Positions 1 to 4,877 of a DNA stretch of 5,430 nucleotides are shown piece after piece. The position numbers were made by a program, and so were the translations under genes. Position 1 is the first letter of the stretch, and the number at the start of each line of letters is the position of its first letter. The notes below the pieces were generated by a model, which made no database searches, was not told the origin of the DNA, and saw only the letters and a program-made list of their open reading frames with translations. Source of the stretch: Planctomycetaceae bacterium (GTDB lineage: Bacteria > Planctomycetota > Planctomycetia > Pirellulales > Thermoguttaceae); contig DOEZ01000498.1 in the NCBI GenBank assembly GCA_003532715.1, positions 317 to 5,746 on the forward strand. Reading direction: 5' to 3'.

Positions 1-49
1 CTCTCGCTGGCGCTTCGGGTTGGTGTGTGGGGCGCGGAGAATCCCGGCC
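1..49 (+). repeat. Intergenic repeat copy A, right part only
   Basis: The first 26 bases match the core of copies at 1229-1254 and 4834-4859 almost base for base, including the shared block CTTCGGGTTGGTGT. After the core, AATCCCGGCC (40-49) matches the right arm of the other copies (AATCCGGGCC-like). The left part of the element would lie before the window. A 10-mer GTCCGAATTG at 63-72, downstream of this copy, recurs at 4150-4159 downstream of the copy in the 4062-4124 hairpin, so the homology may extend further. The repeat sits just upstream of the methyltransferase gene. Confidence 0.75.
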
Positions 50-110
50 GAGCGAGAACGATGTCCGAATTGTCCAAGTTCTGCCGTACCTCGAACGAAA
101 TCACTTTGCC

Positions 111-1055
111 ATGCAAATTAACATGCTCCACAACGGCGACTGCATTGCCGGGCTTAAGCAACTTAATGACGGGGTGGTCGATCTGGCGTTTGCCGACCCC
201 CCGTTCAACATTGGCTACGACTACGACGTCTATCACGACAAGCTCGAAAGCGAGAACTACCTGGCGTGGAGCCGCGATTGGACGGCCGAGGTCGTCCGCG
301 TGCTCAAGCCCAACGGCACGTTTTGGCTGGCCATCGGCGACGAATACGCGGCCGAACTGAAGATCATGCTCCAGCGACAGCACGGGCTGACCTGTCGCAG
401 TTGGGTCGTTTGGTATTACACGTTCGGCGTGAACTGCAAATACAAGTTCAGCCGCTCCCACGCCCACCTGTTCCACATGGTGAAGAACGCGAACGACCTC
501 ACGTTCAACGTCGAGGCGATTCGGGTGCCTTCGGCTCGGCAGTTGGTTTACGGCGACCGCCGTGCCAATCCGACCGGACGGCTGCCCGACGACACGTGGA
601 TCCTGCGGCCCCAGGACCTGCCCGACGGGTTTCAGGCTGACGAGGACACGTGGTACTTTCCCCGGGTGTGCGGGACGTTCAAGGAGCGGGCCGGCTGGCA
701 CGGCTGCCAAATGCCCGAGCAGCTTTTGGGGCGGATCATTCGGGCGTGCAGCAACGAGGGCGATTTGGTGCTCGACCCGTTCGGCGGAAGCGGCACGACG
801 CTGGCCGTGGCGAAGAAGCTGGGCCGGAAATATCTTGGGTTCGAGCTATCGGCGGAGTATAGCCAGCGGATCAAGGACCGGCTCGATTCGATAAACGTCG
901 GTGACCCCCTCGATGGGGCACCGGAGCCGCTTGCCAGCGCTCCGACGACGGCGAACGGTCGGCGGGTCGACGAGGTGAAGCCCAAGAAACGCTTCGTTCG
1001 AGCGAAGAAGAAGGAGGAAATCGCCGATTCGGAGGCGTCGTTGCCCGGCTTCTGA
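111..1055 (+). CDS. Orphan beta-class site-specific DNA methyltransferase (N6-adenine or N4-cytosine)
   Basis: This gene encodes a 314-residue S-adenosylmethionine-dependent DNA methyltransferase of the N6_N4_Mtase family (PF01555), which methylates an exocyclic amino group in a specific DNA site. The catalytic motif IV is D29-P-P-F32, followed by NIGYDYD. The SAM-binding motif I comes late, as D222-P-F-G-G-S-G-T-T230 followed by the KKLGRKYLGFEL strand. The order IV then I with the target-recognition region between (about 90-200) defines the beta class. The block HGCQMPEQLLGRIIRACS (197-214) is the usual lead-in to motif I. A hydrophilic Lys/Arg-rich tail (about 262-314) follows the fold. 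The start at ATG 111 gives the normal family N-terminus MQINMLHNGDC; ATG 123 is the alternative. No good Shine-Dalgarno is visible. A GTG at 27 would add 28 residues but lies inside repeat copy A, so I reject it. No restriction endonuclease is seen, though the upstream side is cut off. DPPF favours adenine methylation, but the target is not readable from sequence. Confidence 0.93.
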   Translation: MQINMLHNGDCIAGLKQLNDGVVDLAFADPPFNIGYDYDVYHDKLESENYLAWSRDWTAEVVRVLKPNGTFWLAIGDEYAAELKIMLQRQHGLTCRSWVVWYYTFGVNCKYKFSRSHAHLFHMVKNANDLTFNVEAIRVPSARQLVYGDRRANPTGRLPDDTWILRPQDLPDGFQADEDTWYFPRVCGTFKERAGWHGCQMPEQLLGRIIRACSNEGDLVLDPFGGSGTTLAVAKKLGRKYLGFELSAEYSQRIKDRLDSINVGDPLDGAPEPLASAPTTANGRRVDEVKPKKRFVRAKKKEEIADSEASLPGF

Positions 1056-1075
1056 CGCGTGCCGCCAGCGAAACC

Positions 1076-1088
1076 CCACCGACGGTGG
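1076..1088 (+). terminator. Weak hairpin after the methyltransferase gene
   Basis: CCACC (1076-1080) and GGTGG (1084-1088) form a 5 bp GC-rich stem with a GAC loop, 21 bases past the methyltransferase stop codon. No T-run follows, so intrinsic termination is doubtful. It may only mark the 3' end of the transcript. Confidence 0.2.
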
Positions 1089-1118
1089 TTGCAAAGGTGG
1101 TCTGAAACGAATTATGAT
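1089..1118 (+). promoter_or_regulatory. Possible sigma-70-type promoter for the zinc-ribbon gene
   Basis: TTGCAA (1089-1094) and TATGAT (1113-1118) are separated by 18 bases and match the sigma-70 consensus at 4/6 and 5/6 positions. The predicted start, near 1125, would place the whole repeat copy B (1144-1275) inside a ~185 base leader of the gene at 1311. This is a pattern match only. Confidence 0.3.
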
Positions 1119-1143
1119 GGAAGTTATTCACGGGGGGCCGCTC

Positions 1144-1275
1144 GCCCGGATTATTCACGAGCCCGTGATTCTGGCGCGGAGTGCGGGATGTCAACCCGAC
1201 TTGGAAATGACGACATGTCGTTGCCATCCTCTCGCTCGCGTTTCGGGTTGGTGTCGCCTCGTGAATAATCCGGGC
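1144..1275 (+). repeat. Intergenic repeat copy B, complete, with 18 bp terminal inverted repeats
   Basis: The element is bounded by GCCCGGATTATTCACGAG (1144-1161) and its exact reverse complement (1258-1275). Inside are a 12 bp perfect palindrome ACGACATGTCGT (1210-1221) and the core at 1229-1254 (CTCTCGCTCGCG followed by TTTCGGGTTGGTGT). Copy D at 4749-4877 has the same parts in the same order: the distance from left end to palindrome (66) and from palindrome to core (19) is identical in both. Some 29 of 54 bases between left arm and palindrome also match without gaps. No ORF of a transposase lies inside, so this is a non-autonomous, MITE-like or REP-like sequence. Confidence 0.8.
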
Positions 1276-1310
1276 CGGACGATTCGATCCTCATTTCGAC
1301 AGTCGCCACG

Positions 1311-1979
1311 ATGAAATGCACAAGTTGCGGAGCCGAGATTCAGCCGGGCAGCATCCTCTGCGAGTATTGCGATTCGTCGGTCGCGATCAGCGGGCTCAGC
1401 GGCGACCGCGCTTGGCTTTTCGAGCACGTGAAGCAGTCGGCCGAATACGCGCGGCGCAGCCTGCCCGAGCGTCTTGCCGCCATGCCGAGCACACCGGCGG
1501 TGGGCAATGTGGTGGCGATCGGCTTTCTGGTGGTTTGGACGGTTATGGCGGGCTTCATGACGCTCATGTTTTGGGGCGCGGGTGGCGCGGCGGCGGCCGG
1601 TTTCGGCTTCGTCGGGCTGATTCCCGTGGCCATGTCGATCGTTCCGGTGGGATTCGTCGTGCTCGGCGTGGTGATGCTCGCGAAGGCCATTCGTAAGGCG
1701 CGGCAGTACAACGAGGCTCCCGTTGAGGCACACCCGGCACTGATCGTCGCGAAGCGGACCGAGGTGTCGGGCGGTTCGGGTGACAGTTCGGCGTCGACTG
1801 CTTACTATCTGACGGCCGAATTCGAGGACGGCCGTCGCGCGGAGTTTCTGCCCGCTCGGCCCGAGCTATTCGGCCGACTGGCCGAGGGAGACGCGGGCGT
1901 TCTTTTCACGCGGACGGACGTGGCGCTGGATTTCGACCGAGTCCACTGCGGCAATGGGCAGTCAGTTTCGACCGATTGA
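1311..1979 (+). CDS. Zinc-ribbon membrane protein with DUF2500-like C-terminal domain
   Basis: This 222-residue protein has three visible parts. Residues 1-22 form a zinc ribbon with four cysteines, C3-x2-C6 and C17-x2-C20, of the kind found at the N-terminus of many small bacterial membrane proteins. Two hydrophobic stretches, about 64-90 and 98-125, should cross the membrane, with the basic KAIRKARQ after the second. Residues about 140-212 resemble DUF2500, seen in the YYLTAEFEDGRRAEF block (165-179) and the LAEGDAGVLF block (190-199), a small beta-rich domain of unknown function. The ATG at 1311 is chosen because it starts just before the first CxxC pair. No clear Shine-Dalgarno is present. 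It is flanked by repeat copy B upstream and by a long gap downstream, so it is probably transcribed alone. The biochemical role is unknown; the DUF2500 match is from memory of the family pattern and not from a search. Confidence 0.85.
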   Translation: MKCTSCGAEIQPGSILCEYCDSSVAISGLSGDRAWLFEHVKQSAEYARRSLPERLAAMPSTPAVGNVVAIGFLVVWTVMAGFMTLMFWGAGGAAAAGFGFVGLIPVAMSIVPVGFVVLGVVMLAKAIRKARQYNEAPVEAHPALIVAKRTEVSGGSGDSSASTAYYLTAEFEDGRRAEFLPARPELFGRLAEGDAGVLFTRTDVALDFDRVHCGNGQSVSTD

Positions 1980-2380
1980 GGCCCGGGCCGATCTGGCCAC
2001 AAAGTGAAGAATTTACACGGTAGCCGACGACCGCATCTAAACATTCGTTCACTGGTCCGATTATTTGGTGAACATGCAATTCGTTCGACCGAAAGGCTTT
2101 ACGGCGAGGGTCGGGCGATCTCGGCCGTTTTAATCGGCATAATCGGAACCGTTTCGGCACGCCAATTGCGATTCAAGGATGCCGAGGATCGGCACCGTGC
2201 CGCGACCTTCTACCCCTCGAAAGCATGTTGTTGGCGTCAAATCGGCGGAATTTCCGCCAATCGCTGGTACAATGCGGACTAGAGGAAGGGTTTGGCACGG
2301 GCGATCCCTCGGGGGTCATGCCATTTTGGCGGCCCTGGTGCAACGGAATGAACCCTTCAGCCAATGGATGCGTAACAGAA
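1980..2380. other. 401 bp non-coding gap upstream of the sigma factor
   Basis: No gene is supported here. The reading frames that cross it show no domain pattern. Visible structure: an inverted pair GTTCAC (2047-2052)/GTGAAC (2068-2073); a tandem 9 bp repeat, TAATCGG at 2131-2137 and again at 2140-2146; a compact dyad CGGCAC-C-GTGCCG (2190-2202); and the promoter/dyad at 2244-2273 listed separately. The stretch looks locally less GC-rich than the genes around it, as expected for regulatory DNA. No T-tract terminator is seen after the stop at 1979. Confidence 0.6.
2244..2273 (+). promoter_or_regulatory. Extended -10 promoter with operator-like dyad upstream of the sigma gene
   Basis: TGGTACAAT (2265-2273) matches the extended -10 consensus TGnTATAAT at all but one defined position. 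Nine bases upstream of its hexamer lies the perfect dyad GGCGGAA-T-TTCCGCC (2244-2258), which covers the place where a -35 box would be. There is no good -35 hexamer at 16-18 bp spacing, which fits the extended -10 class. The inferred start is near 2280, giving a ~100 base leader before the sigma gene start at 2381. A regulator bound to the dyad could control the sigma/anti-sigma operon. The identity of the regulator is unknown. Confidence 0.45.
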
Positions 2381-3031
2381 ATGAACAGCACAATGGAACA
2401 GGACCTAGAGGTCATCGGCTGCCAAGACGAGCAGACCCCTCGGTCGGACGAGGAGTTGCTGTTGGACTATCGGGACGCCGGCAACCGCGAGGCGTTCGAG
2501 GAGTTGGTCCGCCGATATGAGCGCGAGTTGTACAATTATCTTCGTCAGTATCTGGGCGATGCCCAGTTGGCGGAGGATGCCTTCCAGACGACCTTTTTGC
2601 AGGTCCACTTGAAGTGCGGCATGTTCGAGCCGGGTCGGCGCGTCCGTCCGTGGCTCTTTGCCGTGGCCACCAACCAAGCCATTGACACACAACGAAAGAA
2701 CAAGCGTCATCGGATGGTCAGCCTGGACCGTTGCCACGGCGACGATCAGGACGACTCGGGTTCGCTGGTCGAGATGCTCGACGGCCCGGCCGATAACCCT
2801 TTGGAGCAAGTCGACACGGCCGAGCGCGACGGAATGGTTCGCGACTGCGTCGACCGGCTTCCCAAGTCGCTCCGGCAAGTGATTTTGTTGGTTTACTATC
2901 AAGGATTGAAGTACCGCGAGGCGGCCGAAGTGCTGTCGATACCGGTGGGAACGGTGAAGAGCCGTCTCCACGCCGCCATGTCGAGGCTGACCGCCGCCAT
3001 CGCCGACACTCCACTTTCCAGCCATGAATGA
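2381..3031 (+). CDS. ECF-type (group 4) RNA polymerase sigma factor
   Basis: This 216-residue protein carries only the two domains of an ECF sigma factor. Region 2 spans about 40-111: the helix with AFEELVRRYERELYNYL, then LGDAQLAEDAFQTTFLQV, and the PWLFAVATNQAIDTQRK segment that recognises the -10 element. An acidic linker (about 115-150) follows. Region 4 spans about 152-204 with RLPKSLRQVILLVYYQGLKY and the helix-turn-helix YREAAEVLSIPVGTVKSRL that reads the -35 element. The frame is open back to 2225, but the extra 52 residues are not sigma-like and would overlap the promoter candidate at 2265-2273, so I take ATG 2381; ATG 2348 and 2393 are alternatives and no strong Shine-Dalgarno decides. 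The stop overlaps the next gene by 8 bp, implying translational coupling with its likely anti-sigma factor. The exact ECF subfamily cannot be told by eye. Confidence 0.92.
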   Translation: MNSTMEQDLEVIGCQDEQTPRSDEELLLDYRDAGNREAFEELVRRYERELYNYLRQYLGDAQLAEDAFQTTFLQVHLKCGMFEPGRRVRPWLFAVATNQAIDTQRKNKRHRMVSLDRCHGDDQDDSGSLVEMLDGPADNPLEQVDTAERDGMVRDCVDRLPKSLRQVILLVYYQGLKYREAAEVLSIPVGTVKSRLHAAMSRLTAAIADTPLSSHE

Positions 3032-4055
3032 TCCCCGCGAAGAAGACCTGCTCGGCTACCTTTTGGGTGCGTTGGATGAATCCGAGACGGCCGAAGTCGA
3101 GCAATACCTTTCGGAAGACGCCGAAGCACGCCGCGAGTTGGCGGCGTTGCGCGAGGCGTTGGGCCCCCTGGAGATGACTCGGCGCGAGTACGCCACGCCG
3201 GGCGATCTGGCCGGCCGGACGTGCCGCTTCGTTTTCGATCAGGCGCGTGTTGCGTCGCCGGCCGCGGAGGCTGCCGCATTGCCGCTCGACGGACGGCGGT
3301 CGGCCGCGCAAATGCACCCGGCCATTTTCTCGGCGGGGGACGAGACGGGCTTTCGTTTTCAAGACATGGTCATGGCGGCGGGGATCGTCATTGCGGCGAC
3401 CCTGCTGGTCTTCCCGGCGATCCAAGGAAGCCGGGTGCAGGCCCGGTTGCTTGCGTGCCAGAACAACCTTGCCGAGCTGGGCAGGGCGTTGCACGTTTAC
3501 AGCAACGGCCACCAGGGGCTGTTTCCGAGCGTGCCCTCGCAAGGCAACCTGGCCGTCGCGTCGTCCTACGCTCCGTTGCTGGCGGCGGGACAGTATTTGC
3601 CGAGCGACCGGACGGTCGTTTGTCCCGACTCGGCGTTGGCCGCGGCGGGTGATTTTTGCATTCCGACGATCGAGGAAGTCGAAGCGGCCGTCGCGCCCGA
3701 CGAGGTCGCGCGGCTGCAGCAGACGATGGGGGGGAGCTACGGCTACTCGCTCGGCTATCAGAACGGCGGGCGATACGTTCCGATCCGAGACCGTCGCCGG
3801 CCGCATTTCGCCATTGCGTCGGACGCGCCGAACGGCGCGACGTCGGGCCACCCGAGCGAAAACCACGGCCGGTTGGGCCAGAACTTCCTCTTCGAGGACG
3901 GCCACGTTGAGTTTCTCGCCTCGCCGCAGTCGGCCCGATCCGGGGGCGACCACTTCTTTTTGAACGACAACGGCGAGGTGGCCGCGGGATTGCACGAGAA
4001 CGACGCCGTCATCGGCGCCGGGGCAACGCCGCCCATCCGGTTCGTGAGCTACTAG
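3024..4055 (+). CDS. Anti-sigma factor fused to a DUF1559/pseudopilin-like sensor domain
   Basis: This 343-residue protein probably restrains the overlapping ECF sigma factor. Residues 1-50 (EEDLLGYLLGALDESETAEV, then EQYLSEDAEARREL) fit an anti-sigma domain, but the zinc positions HxxxCxxC are occupied by Y28, D32 and A35, so it is a zinc-free version. A linker (about 51-108) leads to one membrane helix (about 115-132). From G109 onward the sequence resembles a DUF1559 pseudopilin: G109-F110-R-F-Q-D114, hydrophobic helix, PAIQGSRVQARLLACQNNL, then LGRALHVYSNGHQGLFPS, and near the end the ENHGRLGQNFLFEDGHVEFL block (279-298), which resembles the H-x9-DG motif of planctomycete pseudopilins but with ten residues between H281 and D292. 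The domain after the helix should lie outside the cytoplasm; C145, C200 and C212 could form a disulfide there. The start ATG 3024 sits within the last codons of the sigma gene. Promoter: shared with sigma. Sigma binding is inferred from position and the N-terminal pattern, not shown. Confidence 0.85.
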   Translation: MNDPREEDLLGYLLGALDESETAEVEQYLSEDAEARRELAALREALGPLEMTRREYATPGDLAGRTCRFVFDQARVASPAAEAAALPLDGRRSAAQMHPAIFSAGDETGFRFQDMVMAAGIVIAATLLVFPAIQGSRVQARLLACQNNLAELGRALHVYSNGHQGLFPSVPSQGNLAVASSYAPLLAAGQYLPSDRTVVCPDSALAAAGDFCIPTIEEVEAAVAPDEVARLQQTMGGSYGYSLGYQNGGRYVPIRDRRRPHFAIASDAPNGATSGHPSENHGRLGQNFLFEDGHVEFLASPQSARSGGDHFFLNDNGEVAAGLHENDAVIGAGATPPIRFVSY

Positions 4056-4061
4056 CCCGAT

Positions 4062-4124
4062 ACTAGCCCAAAGCGCGAGCGAGGACGATCCACCGATCCG
4101 TCCTCGCTCGCGCTTCGGGCTGGT
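4062..4124. terminator. Long hairpin of inverted repeat cores (copy C); likely bidirectional terminator
   Basis: The left arm 4062-4087 pairs with the right arm 4099-4124 over 26 positions with only two wobble or mismatch pairs; the central block GCGCGAGCGAGGACG (4073-4087) pairs perfectly. The right arm is a copy of the intergenic repeat core (CTCGCTCGCGCTTCGGGCTGGTGT at 4103-4126). It lies between convergent genes, 6 bases after the anti-sigma stop and about 58 bases after the rpsR stop on the other strand, which suits a terminator for both. No T-tract is present, so it may instead block exonucleases. Downstream GCGGGCCAGGCC (4133-4144) looks like the degenerate right arm of the element. 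Confidence 0.6.
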
Positions 4125-4182
4125 GTGAAATAGCGGGCCAGGCCAAAACGTCCGAATTGCCGAGACGCCCGAATTATCGACG

Positions 4183-4458
4183 TCAGTCGCCGACGTAGGA
4201 CATCAGGGCCATGAAACGAGCCCTCTTGATTGCCATGGCTACCGCATGTTGACTGGCGGCCGTGCACCCACTCTTTCGCCGGCTGATGATCTTGCCCTGC
4301 CGGTTGGTCAGCTTCTTGAGCAATTCGACGTCCTTGTAATCGACGTACATCGGTCGCGGACGCTTGCCCTCGACGAAGATGGGATCTTTCTTCTTCGTTC
4401 GGACTTTGTTCTTGTTCCGCCGACGGTTTGGGCGGTTTTGCTGAAACTTCTTCGCCAT
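4183..4458 (-). CDS. rpsR: Small ribosomal subunit protein bS18
   Basis: This 91-residue protein is ribosomal protein bS18, which binds 16S rRNA with bS6 on the platform of the 30S subunit. The family signature is clear: PMYVDYKDVELLKKL (36-50), then GKIISRRKSG (55-64) and AIKRARFMALMSYV (76-89) at the C-terminus. Compared with the ~75-residue E. coli protein it has a longer, very basic and asparagine-rich N-terminus (residues 1-24). The start ATG (4456-4458) has AGGGAG (4463-4468) four bases upstream on the coding strand, the best ribosome binding site in the window. The frame is open 22 codons further upstream, but those residues are not S18-like. The usual bacterial neighbours rpsF, ssb and rplI are not within the window, so here the gene stands alone. 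Confidence 0.97.
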   Translation of the reverse strand: MAKKFQQNRPNRRRNKNKVRTKKKDPIFVEGKRPRPMYVDYKDVELLKKLTNRQGKIISRRKSGCTAASQHAVAMAIKRARFMALMSYVGD

Positions 4459-4499
4459 GCAACTCCCTGACTTGTTTGATTCCCGTGGTCTGAACGCGA

Positions 4500-4532
4500 G
4501 AGGCCGTGGGGCCGAGCCCACCACCGAGCCTC
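4500..4532 (-). promoter_or_regulatory. Nested hairpin in the rpsR leader
   Basis: An outer stem pairs 4500-4504 with 4528-4532 (GAGGC/GCCTC) and encloses an inner stem pairing 4506-4510 with 4517-4521 (GTGGG/CCCAC) with a six-base loop. It lies 42-74 bases before the rpsR start and inside the leader predicted from the promoter at 4548-4575. Ribosomal protein leaders often carry autoregulatory structures, and an S6:S18-binding leader is known in rpsF operons of other bacteria. Whether this one belongs to that class is not decided by the sequence. Confidence 0.35.
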
Positions 4533-4547
4533 CCGGGGAAACCTTTT

Positions 4548-4575
4548 AGTCTAACGAAAGTCGGCTTGTTGGCAA
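4548..4575 (-). promoter_or_regulatory. Candidate sigma-70-type promoter of rpsR
   Basis: On the minus strand, TTGCCA (4570-4575) and TAGACT (4548-4553) are spaced 16 bases apart and match the -35 and -10 consensus at 5/6 and 4/6. Transcription would start near 4541, giving a leader of about 80 bases to the rpsR start that contains the hairpin at 4500-4532. This is the best match in the rpsR upstream gap. Confidence 0.4.
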
Positions 4576-4638
4576 GGCGGAGTTCGGGGAAACACGGAAA
4601 ACTCCGGCAAGACTACCTCAAAGGGGGGCTTTGGTGAA

Positions 4639-4722
4639 CGCACATGGCCGCCGACCAATCGGAACTTCTTTCCGGAGAACCCCCCGGAAGACTTGTTCCA
4701 CTCGGCCGACGGCCATGTTGCG
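4639..4722. other. Long interrupted hairpin (structured RNA or palindromic element candidate)
   Basis: The ends pair as CGC-ACATGGCCG (4639-4650) with CGGCCATGT-t-GCG (4710-4722), 12 bp with a single bulged base. Inside, GGAAC (4661-4665) pairs with GTTCC (4695-4699), and TTCCGG (4670-4675) pairs with CCGGAA (4684-4689) around the loop 4676-4683. CCGA (4651-4654) can also pair with TCGG (4702-4705). The 84 bp region is thus mostly base-paired and is unrelated in sequence to the repeat family in this window. It lies between rpsR and the membrane-protein gene, both read leftward, so it could be the 3' end of the latter transcript, a small RNA or a small mobile remnant. No coding frame here has a recognisable product. 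Confidence 0.45.
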
Positions 4723-4748
4723 GGTCTACCCAAATCGATGTTGAGTCA

Positions 4749-4877
4749 GCCCGAATTATTTGGAAACCACTGATCCCGTCGCCGTGTGCGAAGTGTAAGC
4801 CGAAGTCGTCGTTGACGACACGTCGTTACGCACCTCTCGCTTGCGCTTCGGGTTGGTATGTTTGTCATCAATCCGGC
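4749..4877 (+). repeat. Intergenic repeat copy D
   Basis: The left arm GCCCGAATTATT (4749-4760) matches 11 of 12 bases of copy B's left end. The near-palindrome ACGACACGTCGTT (4815-4827) follows at the same offset of 66. The core at 4834-4859 (CTCTCGCTTGCG followed by CTTCGGGTTGGTAT) differs from copy B at three positions. AATCCGGC (4870-4877) is the degraded right arm. A further tight hairpin GTCGTC-GTT-GACGAC (4805-4819) is specific to this copy. The right end abuts the stop codon of the membrane-protein gene (4878-4880), so the element occupies the immediate 3' flank of that gene. Confidence 0.75.

Noticed and set aside
27..110. Upstream GTG start for the methyltransferase
   Set aside because: The added residues are encoded by repeat copy A and its flank, and ATG 111 gives the family-typical N-terminus.
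1191..1733. Minus-strand open frame of 180 codons, His/Arg-rich
   Set aside because: It is antisense to the zinc-ribbon gene and includes the repeat core; its composition is typical of a shadow frame.
2145..2150. GGAACC as an ECF-type -35 element for sigma autoregulation
   Set aside because: No matching CGTC-type -10 lies 16-17 bases downstream, and a single hexamer is not enough.
2004..2282. Possible 92-codon gene in the gap before the sigma factor
   Set aside because: No domain or membrane pattern, no ribosome binding site, and it runs through the dyad and the promoter candidate at 2244-2273.
2405..3025. Minus-strand open frame of 206 codons opposite the sigma gene
   Set aside because: The plus-strand product is an unmistakable ECF sigma factor; the antisense product has no recognisable motif.
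2718..3995. Long open frame on the minus strand (425 codons)
   Set aside because: It is antisense to the sigma and anti-sigma genes, crosses their junction, is extremely Arg/Pro-rich and shows no domain pattern. High GC makes such antisense frames common.
4551..4733. Possible 60-codon minus-strand gene upstream of rpsR
   Set aside because: It overlaps the long hairpin and the rpsR promoter candidate, and its product resembles nothing I recognise.
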